Source: Candidatus Nitrosopumilus sp.
GTDB lineage: Archaea; Thermoproteota; Nitrososphaeria; Nitrososphaerales; Nitrosopumilaceae
Direction: 5' to 3'
DNA length: 64,000 nt
Assembly (NCBI GenBank): GCA_028343855.1
Contig: JAOLZN010000002.1
Span: forward strand, 1 to 64,000
Shown here: piece by piece, positions 15,651 to 23,309 of the stretch
How the letters are laid out: each line of letters starts with the position of its first letter
Position numbering within the stretch: the stretch's first letter is position 1
Translations under genes and position numbers: made by a program
The notes under the pieces: model-generated
Seen by the model: the letters and a program-made list of their open reading frames with translations, nothing else
Databases searched by the model: none
Told to the model about the DNA's origin: nothing

Positions 15651-15842
15651 ATGGAACAAGGTACCGTAAAGTGGTTCAACCGAACTAAGGGCTTTGGTTT
15701 TATCGAAAGAGAAGGTGGCGACGATATGTTCGTTCACAAATCTGATGTTGATGGATTTATCAACGAAGGCGATAAAGTCGAGTTTGAAATCGGAGAAGGC
15801 CAAAAAGGCCCAGCAGCACAAAAAGTCAAAAAATTAGAGTAG
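15651..15842 (+). CDS. Cold-shock protein, CspA family
   Basis: A 63-residue cold-shock domain with all marks of the bacterial family: [16 protein letters not shown] (RNP1 with Lys-Gly-Phe-Gly-Phe) and the [14 protein letters not shown]2 segment. These proteins bind single-stranded RNA/DNA and act as RNA chaperones. Cold-shock proteins are rare in archaea but found in mesophilic marine groups, where they are thought to have come from bacteria. The gene also has more C/G-ending codons (for example TTC, ATC, GGC and GAC) than its neighbours. It has its own TATA box and a T-rich tract (15894-15900) shortly after its stop, so it is probably monocistronic. Confidence 0.96.
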   Translation: MEQGTVKWFNRTKGFGFIEREGGDDMFVHKSDVDGFINEGDKVEFEIGEGQKGPAAQKVKKLE

Positions 15843-16007
15843 ACAATTGAATTTTTAAATTAAGATTTCATCTATGTTTTCTTAAACAGTCTATTTTTTT
15901 ATTATTTTTAATTAATTAGAAAAATTATACTTCCTTTTGAAATTTCCATATATTTTTGTTCGATTATCGTAAGGTATTCTTAAATGTATTATCAACACTA
16001 GTGATCA

Positions 16008-17054
16008 ATGGTTGTAGGGTCCTTAGTGACATACGCTACTGTAAAGGCATATAGTCTAAAAGGCAAATTACTTTCTAGAAAAATATTTCAAACATTGGCA
16101 GAATCTAGGAACCTTGATGAATTTGCAAGTCGATTAAACAGTACATCTTATTCTGATTATATTCGAAAAATACCTAAACCTTATTCGTCAAACAACATTG
16201 AAATTAGTTTTAGGGATAAACAAGCTGAACTATATTATATGATGATGAATTCTGTCGGTGGTTCTAATTTATTGATGGCATATTATTACAAATTTATTTT
16301 TAAAAATTTAAAAAATATTCTTAAAGGAAAAATATTGGGAAAATCTCAATCTGAAATAGAATCTACTGTTGGATTGAAAGCAGAAGAATTAATTCAACGA
16401 AGAGATGTTACATTGAAAGCACTCACTTCAAAAAATATTGAGGAAGTTATTAGTAATTTTAAATCATATGGTTTTGGAAGTGAAATTGAAAAAGCAGTAA
16501 TGCTATACAATGATGTTGGAGAAATTGGAGTAATTGACACATATCTTGATAAAATTTTATATCAAAATTTAGCTGATAGCATTAAAAGTAAGGCTGATCT
16601 GAATTTATTAAAATTATTTGGAGTGGAGTTGGATTTATACAATTTAACAAATATTGTTCGTGGAAAATTTTGGAATTTAGATGAGCAGACAATTAATGAT
16701 TTATTGGTTTCTCATACTTCGAGTACTAGTGATGAATTATTATCCAAGATGATTTCTGCTGAAAATCTTAAAAATAGTTTTATGGAATTATCTAAAACTA
16801 AATTTTCTGATATTATCCCTCATGAAGATGATGATATAGTTATGATTAATGAATTTGAAACAAAATTTGATATTTTTTTGTATGATTCATTACTTAAGGA
16901 ATTTGCAAATATGTTCAAATTATCCACTGTAGTGTCCGTTGTACGATTATATGATATTGAAATTAGAAATTTATCTTCTATATCATATGCTGTAGAAAAT
17001 AATATTTCTAGTGATATTACTATGTCTAAAATTATTACTACAAATAATTCATAA
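16008..17054 (+). CDS. atpC: A-type ATP synthase subunit C
   Basis: Subunit C (d in eukaryotic V-ATPases) links the central stalk to the membrane rotor. The 348-residue helical protein has the family pattern: an N-terminal YATVKAYSLKGKLLSR segment, then three similar helical lobes, with the repeated (DLNLLKLFGVELDLYNLTNIVRGK) and (SVVRLYDIEIRNLSSISYAVE) signature at about residues 200-223 and 304-325. It stands alone: no other ATP synthase genes lie next to it, whereas in most archaea atpC is in the atp operon. It is preceded by a 165-bp AT-rich gap and followed by tRNA-Tyr on the other strand. Confidence 0.9.
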   Translation: MVVGSLVTYATVKAYSLKGKLLSRKIFQTLAESRNLDEFASRLNSTSYSDYIRKIPKPYSSNNIEISFRDKQAELYYMMMNSVGGSNLLMAYYYKFIFKNLKNILKGKILGKSQSEIESTVGLKAEELIQRRDVTLKALTSKNIEEVISNFKSYGFGSEIEKAVMLYNDVGEIGVIDTYLDKILYQNLADSIKSKADLNLLKLFGVELDLYNLTNIVRGKFWNLDEQTINDLLVSHTSSTSDELLSKMISAENLKNSFMELSKTKFSDIIPHEDDDIVMINEFETKFDIFLYDSLLKEFANMFKLSTVVSVVRLYDIEIRNLSSISYAVENNISSDITMSKIITTNNS

Positions 17055-17073
17055 ATTTTAAATAATTTTGTGG

Positions 17074-17198
17074 TCCCGCGGGCATGAATTGAACATGCGA
17101 CAACCCGGTTTCTGTATGCCTGATATGCTGTTTTTTCGGTCAGCCATCTTAAGCCAACAACTACAGCCGGAAGCTCTACCAGGCTGAGCTACCACGGG
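17074..17198 (-). tRNA. tRNA-Tyr(GTA) with a 51-nt intron
   Basis: On the minus strand, acceptor CCCGTGG (17198-17192) pairs with CCGCGGG (17081-17075), with discriminator A at 17074 and an encoded CCA just beyond (17073-17071). The C1-G72 pair is the archaeal/eukaryal tyrosine identity. The T arm is GCATG-TTCAATT-CATGC. The anticodon stem TCCGG/CCGGG holds a CTGTAG...A loop with anticodon GTA. A 51-nt intron (17110-17160) lies after position 37, leaving a 74-nt mature tRNA. Confidence 0.93.
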
Positions 17199-17297
17199 AC
17201 AAAAATTATGTGGATGATCCTCTTAAAAAACCATCGTGCTTTTTTATAATTTCTATTTAACATATTCATAAATACTCTAAAAAAAAATCAAATAATC

Positions 17298-17909
17298 ATG
17301 TCCGAATTAAAATTATCTTATTCTGGATATGTTTGTGCACCTTATTTGCATAATCGTGATTCTCTTGAACTAAAGGAATCTTGGACTAGTTCTAGAAATA
17401 TTGAAAAATTATATTTTGTTACTGGTTCTTTTTCTACTGATAGTCAACCTTATTTTTCAACTTCAGCCAACCATTATCTTCTGGCTAAATTCAAAGATAG
17501 TTCTATAATTGAAAAAGAATTGTCTAAACATATTCAAGAGAAAACTTCATTTGTTTTTAATATTCGTGATGATCTTTTTGAAAGAGAAGTTTTAGGTGAA
17601 ACAAATTTCATTTCTATATATTATTTAGAATATGGTGAAGATGCTGAAGATTTAGTTGAAATTGCCGGTTTATTACTAAAAAGAGAAAAAATTGAAATTG
17701 CCGGTCTTGGAAATATGACTACCACTTGCTCTGTTCCATCAAAATTCACTTTCCCTTACTCTGAAAATATGATTGTGATTGAAGTTGCTAGTGAAAAAAG
17801 CCATCAAAGTGTAAAAAAATATTGTGATCAAACGCAACGTGATGTAACTAGAAAAGGGTTCACATTATCTAGTTTATTGAGCCTTTCAATTCTTGATCAA
17901 CTAAAGTAG
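17298..17909 (+). CDS. Conserved hypothetical protein upstream of aIF5A
   Basis: A 203-residue soluble protein that I do not recognise. It mixes alpha and beta segments with no cysteine cluster, nucleotide-binding loop or catalytic motif; no signal or TM segment is visible. The short YVCAPYLHNRDSLE stretch near the N-terminus and the GLGNMTTTCSVPSKFTFPY segment (about residues 135-153) are the most distinctive. The gene lies 31 bp upstream of aIF5A on the same strand and could be cotranscribed with it, which hints at a translation-related role, but this is position only. Confidence 0.7.
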   Translation: MSELKLSYSGYVCAPYLHNRDSLELKESWTSSRNIEKLYFVTGSFSTDSQPYFSTSANHYLLAKFKDSSIIEKELSKHIQEKTSFVFNIRDDLFEREVLGETNFISIYYLEYGEDAEDLVEIAGLLLKREKIEIAGLGNMTTTCSVPSKFTFPYSENMIVIEVASEKSHQSVKKYCDQTQRDVTRKGFTLSSLLSLSILDQLK

Positions 17910-17940
17910 AAGTTAAATATTCGAGCAAAAACTGTTTTTT

Positions 17941-18354
17941 ATGAGTAAACCATCTGATTTGGGTTCTTTGAAAATTGGATCATATATTCTACTTCCACAC
18001 ACTGATCAACCTAGTGGTGAAGCTTGTAGAATTATTGAATATGATACATCAAAACCTGGAAAACACGGTGCGGCAAAAGCTCGAATTGTTGGTCAAGGTA
18101 TTTTTGATGGAAAAAATAGGCCTCATGTTGGTCCAGTGAGCATGCAAATTCATGTTCCAATGATTAACAAAAAAGTCGGTCAAATCATCTCAATTAATGG
18201 CGATACTGTACAAGTTATGGATAATGAATCCTTTGAAACTATTGATATTGCAATGATTGATGATTCTGTTAAAGGGAAATTAGAAAATGGTCAAAATGTT
18301 GAATATTGGCTTGTAATGGAACATACCAAAATTATGAGTATCAAAAATAGTTAG
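17941..18354 (+). CDS. eif5A: Translation factor aIF5A
   Basis: aIF5A helps the ribosome form peptide bonds at difficult sequences such as polyproline and is activated by deoxyhypusine/hypusine. The SKPGKHGAAKARI loop has the modification lysine, Lys41. The N-terminal SH3-like domain (residues 1-70) and the C-terminal OB domain (75-137), with MQIHVPMINKKVGQIISI, are present. Length (137 residues) is normal. Together with dph6 and srp54 downstream, it places translation and protein-targeting genes in one stretch. The deoxyhypusine synthase is not in the window. Confidence 0.96.
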   Translation: MSKPSDLGSLKIGSYILLPHTDQPSGEACRIIEYDTSKPGKHGAAKARIVGQGIFDGKNRPHVGPVSMQIHVPMINKKVGQIISINGDTVQVMDNESFETIDIAMIDDSVKGKLENGQNVEYWLVMEHTKIMSIKNS

Positions 18355-18452
18355 ATTAACTATCTTACAATGACACTATCTTTACTTACTCGTAAAATTT
18401 ATAATTGAATTTTAATCATAGCACCTAAATTCTATGTATTTCGAACTATTTT

Positions 18453-18517
18453 AGATGCTGATGATTGTTGGAAAAGCCGTCTGATTTATGATGACGATTA
18501 TGAGTATTGAAGCATCT
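18453..18517 (+). ncRNA. Candidate box C/D small RNA
   Basis: In the 212-bp gap between aIF5A and dph6, a 7-bp terminal stem AGATGCT/AGCATCT encloses box elements in order: C (TGATGA, 18459-18464), D' (CTGA, 18481-18484), C' (ATGATGA, 18488-18494) and a D-like TTGA (18507-18510). The C'-D spacer is 12 nt, the standard length of the archaeal guide. The D box departs from CTGA. The two guide regions are 18465-18480 and 18495-18506. Such RNAs direct 2'-O-methylation of rRNA or tRNA. The target is not determined. Confidence 0.6.
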
Positions 18518-18566
18518 TTTCAAATGAATTCTAGAATTTTATTAGACCCATTTTTTTAAAAAAATT

Positions 18567-19256
18567 ATGAAATTAGCTAGTCTTTTTTCTGGTGGAAAAG
18601 ATAGTACTTATGCTATTCATCTTGCTAAAAAACAAGGACATGAAATTGTATGTTTGTTAAGTGTATTTGCAAAATCTGAAGAAAGTCACCTTTTACATCA
18701 TCCTAATTTGAAATGGACTAAATTACAATCTGAATCTATGAATATTCCTCAATTAACTATTTGTTCTGATTCTGATAATACTGCTGATGAATTAATTGTA
18801 ATAGAGAAATTATTACAAAATGCAAAAGAGAGTTTTCATATTGAGGGCTTAGTTCATGGAGGAATTAAAAGTAATTTTCAAAAAGAAAAATTTGAAACTT
18901 TATGTGACAAATTAAATTTAATTTGTATCGCACCACTATGGAATACTGAACCAAAAGCATACATGGATGAATTACTTACTTCTGACTTTCATTTTATGAT
19001 GATAACTGTATCTTCTGATGGTTTAGATGAGACATGGTTAGGAAAATTAATCTCAAAATCTGATATTGAAATTTTGAATAATTTATCTAAAAATTTTGGA
19101 TTTAATTTAAATTTTGAGGGTGGTGAAGCTGAAACTTTTGTTATTGATTGTCCTCTTTTTTCTAACTCTATCAAAGTTAATCAATTTACAAAAAAATGGG
19201 ATGGATATAGAGGAAGGTTTGAAATAGTGGATGCGGAGTTAAATAACAATGCTTGA
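18567..19256 (+). CDS. dph6: Diphthine-ammonia ligase (Dph6)
   Basis: Dph6 amidates diphthine to diphthamide on elongation factor aEF2, the last step of that modification. The 229-residue PP-loop ATPase starts MKLASLFSGGKDSTYA, with the SGGKDS ATP-pyrophosphatase motif at residues 8-13. The motifs GLVHGGIKSNFQK and the C-terminal EGGEAETFVIDCPLF are diagnostic for the MJ0570/Dph6 family. It overlaps srp54 by 8 nt, so the two are coupled. The 212-bp gap upstream holds the C/D sRNA candidate. Confidence 0.93.
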   Translation: MKLASLFSGGKDSTYAIHLAKKQGHEIVCLLSVFAKSEESHLLHHPNLKWTKLQSESMNIPQLTICSDSDNTADELIVIEKLLQNAKESFHIEGLVHGGIKSNFQKEKFETLCDKLNLICIAPLWNTEPKAYMDELLTSDFHFMMITVSSDGLDETWLGKLISKSDIEILNNLSKNFGFNLNFEGGEAETFVIDCPLFSNSIKVNQFTKKWDGYRGRFEIVDAELNNNA

Positions 19257-20574
19257 TGGATTAAAAAGTAGTTTAGGTGATGCAATCAAAAAGATTGTTA
19301 AATCTTCAGGCATAGATGAAGAATTAATTAAAGATCTTTGTAAGGATGTTCAAAGGGCATTACTGACATCTGATGTCAATGTAAGACTAGTCCTTGAAAT
19401 TACAAAAAGATTAGAAGAACGATCATTAAATGAAACCCCTCCTCCTGGACTTTCACGTAAAGATCATATTGTTAAAATTCTGTATGATGAATTATCAAAA
19501 TTATTGGGTAGTGAATCTGACTTTAATTTTACACCAGGTAAACAAAATAAAATCATTCTTTTAGGAATTCAAGGAAGTGGAAAAACTACTGTTGCATCAA
19601 AACTTGCAAAATTTTTGACTGGACAAGATCTTAAAGTTGGAGTTGTTGGTGCTGATACTTATCGACCTGGAGCTTTAGTTCAACTAAAAATGATGTGTGA
19701 AAAATCAAATGTTGAAGTTTACGGTGAAGAAAATAATAAAGACTCTCCAAATATTGTTCAAAATGGATTAAAATATTTTGCAGGTAAACCTCTTGATGTA
19801 ATTATAATTGATACTGCTGGTCGTCATAAGGAAGAACAGGATTTACTTGAAGAAATGGGAAGAATTAACAAAGTAGCTGAACCTGATTTGGCTTTACTTG
19901 TAATTGATGGTACTATAGGTCAACAATGTTTCAATCAAGCAGAAGCATTTCATAAAACAATTCCAGTAGGCGGTGTAATTATTTCAAAATTAGATAGTTC
20001 AGCTAAAGGTGGAGGTGCACTTGCAGCATCTGCTGCAACTGGTGCTCAAATAATGTACATTGGTACTGGTGAACGTATTGATGATTTAGAAAAATTTTCT
20101 CCGACTAGATTTGTTGGCCGATTACTTGGAATGGGTGATATTCAGGCTGTTTTGGATTTAGCAAAAAGATTAGAAAATGAAGGTGATGATGTTAGGATGA
20201 AAAGAATTTCTAGTGGAAAAATGAACATGGATGATTTCTTTTATCAATTAGAAGAAGTAACTAAAGTTGGTTCTTTGAAAGGACTTCTTGATAGTATGCC
20301 TGGAATGTCTGGTATGGTAAAAGAGGATCAAGTTGATCAAATGGAAGGTAGAGTTTCGAAATGGAGATACATAATTCAAAGTATGAATAAAGATGAGAAA
20401 GCAGATCCTGATTTACTTAATTCCTCTAGAATTAAACGGATTGCACGTGGTTCTGGATGGCCTGAAGGTGAAGTTAAAGAATTACTCAAAAATTATAAAA
20501 ATTCTAAGAATTTAATGAAGGCATCTAAAGGTCGTCAAATGCAAGGCACTCTTAGAAAAATGGGATTAGGATAA
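19249..20574 (+). CDS. srp54: Signal recognition particle GTPase SRP54
   Basis: SRP54 binds signal sequences and 7S RNA and docks with FtsY. The N domain (residues 1-95) carries the ALLTSDVNVRLVLE motif. The G domain has G1 GIQGSGKTT (106-114), the DTYRPGA motif, DTAGRHKEE (G3), SKLDSSAKGGGAL (G4 region) and the GTGERIDDLE closing motif. The methionine-rich M domain follows, with MPGMSGM and the RNA-binding NSSRIKRIARGSG. The protein is a normal 441 residues. It overlaps dph6 and is followed by pus10 after 25 bp, making a dph6-srp54-pus10 operon. Confidence 0.97.
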   Translation: MLDGLKSSLGDAIKKIVKSSGIDEELIKDLCKDVQRALLTSDVNVRLVLEITKRLEERSLNETPPPGLSRKDHIVKILYDELSKLLGSESDFNFTPGKQNKIILLGIQGSGKTTVASKLAKFLTGQDLKVGVVGADTYRPGALVQLKMMCEKSNVEVYGEENNKDSPNIVQNGLKYFAGKPLDVIIIDTAGRHKEEQDLLEEMGRINKVAEPDLALLVIDGTIGQQCFNQAEAFHKTIPVGGVIISKLDSSAKGGGALAASAATGAQIMYIGTGERIDDLEKFSPTRFVGRLLGMGDIQAVLDLAKRLENEGDDVRMKRISSGKMNMDDFFYQLEEVTKVGSLKGLLDSMPGMSGMVKEDQVDQMEGRVSKWRYIIQSMNKDEKADPDLLNSSRIKRIARGSGWPEGEVKELLKNYKNSKNLMKASKGRQMQGTLRKMGLG

Positions 20575-20599
20575 TTTCTAATACTAATTCCAATTCATT

Positions 20600-21745
20600 A
20601 TGTCTAATTATTCTCAGATTACTTCCACTGCAAATTTAATTCTTAAAAAATATGATTTATGTGATCAGTGTTTGGGACGTTTGTTTTCAAAACAACTACG
20701 GTTATCTTCAAATAAACTTCTTGGTAAAAAATTGCATAAGAATTCTACTTTTCAAAGTAAATGCTATGTTTGCAAAAATTTATTTTGTAATTTAGATCAT
20801 TTTTTGAAATTAATGCTTGATTCTTCATCAAATTATACATTCAAAACATATGGTATTGGTATAATGATAAAACCGTCTATTGTTGACAGAGATGATTTTC
20901 TTAGATCCCAATATCAACTCAAAGGCATTGATAGTGTTAAGAGTGATATTACAAAAGAACTGATCAAACTTTTTACAAAAAAAACTCATAAGATAATGGA
21001 TCCTTTTGATCCTGAAATTACATTTACTGTAAATTTGAAAGATGAATCTTGTCAATTACGTTCAAAATCTATCACTATTTTTGGAAGATATGTAAAATCT
21101 AAGAGAGGATATTCTCAAAAACAAAAATCTTGTGATAATTGTTCTGGTAAAGGATGTAGGATTTGTGATTTTCATGGTATTTCAGAATTTGAAAGTATAG
21201 AGGGAATTATCTCAAAATTAATTTTTAAGAAATTTGGTGGAACCACTGCTAAATTTACTTGGATAGGTGGTGAGGACAAATCTAGTTTAGTTTTAGGTAA
21301 TGGACGACCATTTTTTGTAAAAATAAAAAATCCATCTAAACGAAAATGTAAATTATCTGATGAAGATTTTAACTCAGTATCCCTTTTTAATCTCAAATTA
21401 GTACATGAATCTCCCAAAAAATCTCTTACTTTTCATTCAAAGATTAAAATTAAAATTTCTACTAAATTACAAATTAATTCAAAAAATCTAAAAAAATTAA
21501 AAGATTTGACAACTTATCCTATTACCGTTTATGAAAAATCTGGTAAACGTTATGAAAAAAAAATTTCTGATTTAACCTATAAAAAAAATTCTAGTAATGT
21601 ATTTACTGTGATAATATCTGCTGAAGGTGGATTTCCTATCAAAAGATTTGTTATTGGTGATGATGTTTTACCCAATATCTCTTCTGTTCTTGATACTACG
21701 TGTATGGTTCAAGAATTTGATTTTTTAGATATAATCGTTAAATGA
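20600..21745 (+). CDS. pus10: tRNA pseudouridine synthase Pus10
   Basis: Archaeal Pus10 makes pseudouridine 54/55 in the tRNA T loop, replacing bacterial TruB. At the N-terminus Cys21/Cys24 and Cys55/Cys58 form a zinc site within the THUMP-containing part. The catalytic domain carries WIGGEDKSSLVLGNGRPFF, where Asp226 is the catalytic aspartate, and the GNGRPF motif is diagnostic. A second cluster (Cys178, Cys181, Cys186, Cys189) precedes it. At 381 residues it is normal. It is 25 bp downstream of srp54 and followed by a tiny basic protein gene. Confidence 0.94.
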   Translation: MSNYSQITSTANLILKKYDLCDQCLGRLFSKQLRLSSNKLLGKKLHKNSTFQSKCYVCKNLFCNLDHFLKLMLDSSSNYTFKTYGIGIMIKPSIVDRDDFLRSQYQLKGIDSVKSDITKELIKLFTKKTHKIMDPFDPEITFTVNLKDESCQLRSKSITIFGRYVKSKRGYSQKQKSCDNCSGKGCRICDFHGISEFESIEGIISKLIFKKFGGTTAKFTWIGGEDKSSLVLGNGRPFFVKIKNPSKRKCKLSDEDFNSVSLFNLKLVHESPKKSLTFHSKIKIKISTKLQINSKNLKKLKDLTTYPITVYEKSGKRYEKKISDLTYKKNSSNVFTVIISAEGGFPIKRFVIGDDVLPNISSVLDTTCMVQEFDFLDIIVK

Positions 21746-21778
21746 TAACTTTAACTAACGCTAAATTTGTTAATTGAC

Positions 21779-21877
21779 ATGCCAATGAGAAAAAAAGGTA
21801 AACATCAAAGACATGCTGATCAAAGAGCAAATACCCGTAAAGTAAAGAAAGCAAAGTCTGGAAAACCAAGATCTTAA
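21779..21877 (+). CDS. Very small basic protein (32 aa)
   Basis: An open frame of 32 codons, too short for usual gene calling, directly follows pus10 (34-bp gap). It starts MPMRKKGKHQRHADQR and continues with KKAKSGKPRS. Roughly half of the residues are Lys, Arg or His and there is almost no hydrophobic residue, as expected of a nucleic-acid-associated peptide or small ribosomal protein-like factor rather than of random AT-rich DNA, which would give Lys/Asn/Ile instead. Arg CGT and Gly codons in a row also argue for coding. Function unknown. Confidence 0.55.
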   Translation: MPMRKKGKHQRHADQRANTRKVKKAKSGKPRS

Positions 21878-21918
21878 TAAAATCAACATTTTTACATTAA
21901 AATTTCCAATAATGTTTA

Positions 21919-22626
21919 TTGGATCCTTTAGTACGTTTTAGAGATGCACATTCTAAGGGGCTTATTCCTGATGATGTTTATGATTTAACTCTCAAGCGTT
22001 TTCCCCTAATTGTAGGTGGAATAAATAAAATTGAAAAGGCATCTGGTATTCAATATCCTGTGGCTTATGTGGAGCCTTCTTTAGTACTTTCATCATCTGA
22101 TTCAAATTCCTATGAGTATGGAATTCTTTTTGCTAGAACTATTCCTGTTATGTTTGAAGAAAAATTTCAAGTTGTTATTCAAATTTCTGCTCCTTTAGTT
22201 GCTTATGGTTTAAAGGGTACAATTCATGCTATTTTAGCTCATGAATTTTTACATTTTTTAGAACTAATTCGAAAAATTTCAAAAATGGAATTACTTTCTG
22301 ATGAAATATCTGGTAATTTGTTTGAAAATGTATATAGTGACGAAACAAGATTGTTTGAACCTAGAGTTGTTTTTAAAGATAGAATGTTATTACATCATAT
22401 TACTAAAAAATTCCCTTCTGGTTTTCGTGATTATAAACTTGAAGATAAAGCAATTAAATTTTGGTCTGATAGAAATTTACCTAAATCTAATATTTCATTA
22501 GATGCTAATAACGTAAAATTATCTGCAGAATCTTTATCTAAAATTAAACTTGATCCTAAATTTTTAATAAAAATAAATGAGTTAGAACAAAAAAGTTCTA
22601 AAATCCGTAAGAAAAGATTGTATTAA
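21919..22626 (+). CDS. HExxH-motif putative metalloprotease-like protein
   Basis: A 235-residue protein with the zinc-metalloprotease motif His108-Glu-Phe-Leu-His112 in a helix (ILAHEFLHFLE). No third ligand of a known clan is obvious, though Glu residues follow in the SDEISGNLFENVYSDE region. There is no signal peptide, so the protein would be cytoplasmic. The C-terminus is Lys-rich. The start is TTG at 21919; no ATG is nearby. Cellular role unknown; protease activity is a possibility, not shown. Confidence 0.65.
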   Translation: MDPLVRFRDAHSKGLIPDDVYDLTLKRFPLIVGGINKIEKASGIQYPVAYVEPSLVLSSSDSNSYEYGILFARTIPVMFEEKFQVVIQISAPLVAYGLKGTIHAILAHEFLHFLELIRKISKMELLSDEISGNLFENVYSDETRLFEPRVVFKDRMLLHHITKKFPSGFRDYKLEDKAIKFWSDRNLPKSNISLDANNVKLSAESLSKIKLDPKFLIKINELEQKSSKIRKKRLY

Positions 22627-22646
22627 TTATACTTTAGATTATTTTT

Positions 22647-22832
22647 TTATTGTTTAAATTCTGTTAGTCCACATTTTCCGCATGTGTTTCTGTCTTTGTG
22701 TTCTGACATGTAAACTCCTTTTCCACATCTTGAACAATTTTTTTTAGTTCGAGTTGCTTTATCTCCATCCACTTTGAAATATCCATAAACTTTGGGACTG
22801 GAACCTTTACTACCTTTTTTTTCTACAGGCAT
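22647..22832 (-). CDS. rps27ae: 30S ribosomal protein S27ae
   Basis: A 61-residue zinc-ribbon ribosomal protein: YFKVDGDKATRTKKNCSRCGKGVYMSEHKDRNTCGKCGLTEF pattern with Cys38-x2-Cys41 and Cys55-x2-Cys58 (approximate positions). In eukaryotes this is fused to ubiquitin; here it is free-standing with a short basic N-terminus. It starts at the stop of rps24e with a 1-nt overlap, so the two are coupled. Confidence 0.95.
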   Translation of the reverse strand: MPVEKKGSKGSSPKVYGYFKVDGDKATRTKKNCSRCGKGVYMSEHKDRNTCGKCGLTEFKQ

Positions 22833-23254
22833 TATTCTGTTTTCTCCTCTGTTGCTGGTGCTTCAGTTGCTGCTTCTTCTGCTGGTGCTTCAGTTGCTGC
22901 TTCTTCTGCTGGTGCTTCAGCTTTTTCGGCTTCAGCAATTTTTGCTTTAATTTTTTCTAATCTTGAGAAAATAGTTGGATTGATATGCTTTTTTGCTAAT
23001 CCTTCATCCTCATAAACATAGAAAATTCCAGTTACTTTTGACATGCCCACATGAGTTTTTAATCTCATTGGAACAACTACTTTGCCATCTAATTTGAATT
23101 CCTTCGTAACCATGTCTACTGCTTCCATACTCTTTAATTTACCACTTAATCCTGCGAAATCACAAGTTAATTCTCTTCTAGATAAGAAGGTGTTATCAAC
23201 ATCTGAAAGTGTCTGAATGACTGACATGTATCCAAAATCCTTTGGATATTTCAT
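22832..23254 (-). CDS. rps24e: 30S ribosomal protein S24e with an Ala/Glu repeat tail
   Basis: The first about 100 residues are typical S24e, a small-subunit protein: FLSRRELTCDFAGLSGKL, then the VVPMRLKTHVGMSKVTGIFYVYEDEG segment. After that a low-complexity tail of about 35 residues (EKAEAPAEEAATEAPAEEAA pattern) has been added, encoded by a 27-bp tandem repeat. Acidic Ala/Glu-rich tails are unusual on this protein and recall the acidic tail of the P-stalk protein P1. It is expressed with rps27ae. Confidence 0.95.
   Translation of the reverse strand: MKYPKDFGYMSVIQTLSDVDNTFLSRRELTCDFAGLSGKLKSMEAVDMVTKEFKLDGKVVVPMRLKTHVGMSKVTGIFYVYEDEGLAKKHINPTIFSRLEKIKAKIAEAEKAEAPAEEAATEAPAEEAATEAPATEEKTE
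22857..22920 (-). repeat. 27-bp tandem repeat within rps24e
   Basis: Two exact 27-bp copies (22857-22883 and 22884-22910) and 10 bp of a third (22911-22920). Each encodes nine residues of the Ala/Glu-rich tail of S24e. The exact identity suggests recent or continuing slippage; the unit is a multiple of 3, so the frame is kept. Confidence 0.9.
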
Positions 23255-23309
23255 ATAAACCTAGTTGAACTTACATAAGAAATTTAAGAAAATACTCTGA
23301 ATTAATGAT

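Noticed and set aside
22857..22920. CRISPR-like direct repeats
   Set aside because: The copies are contiguous with no spacers and encode part of a protein; they are a coding tandem repeat.
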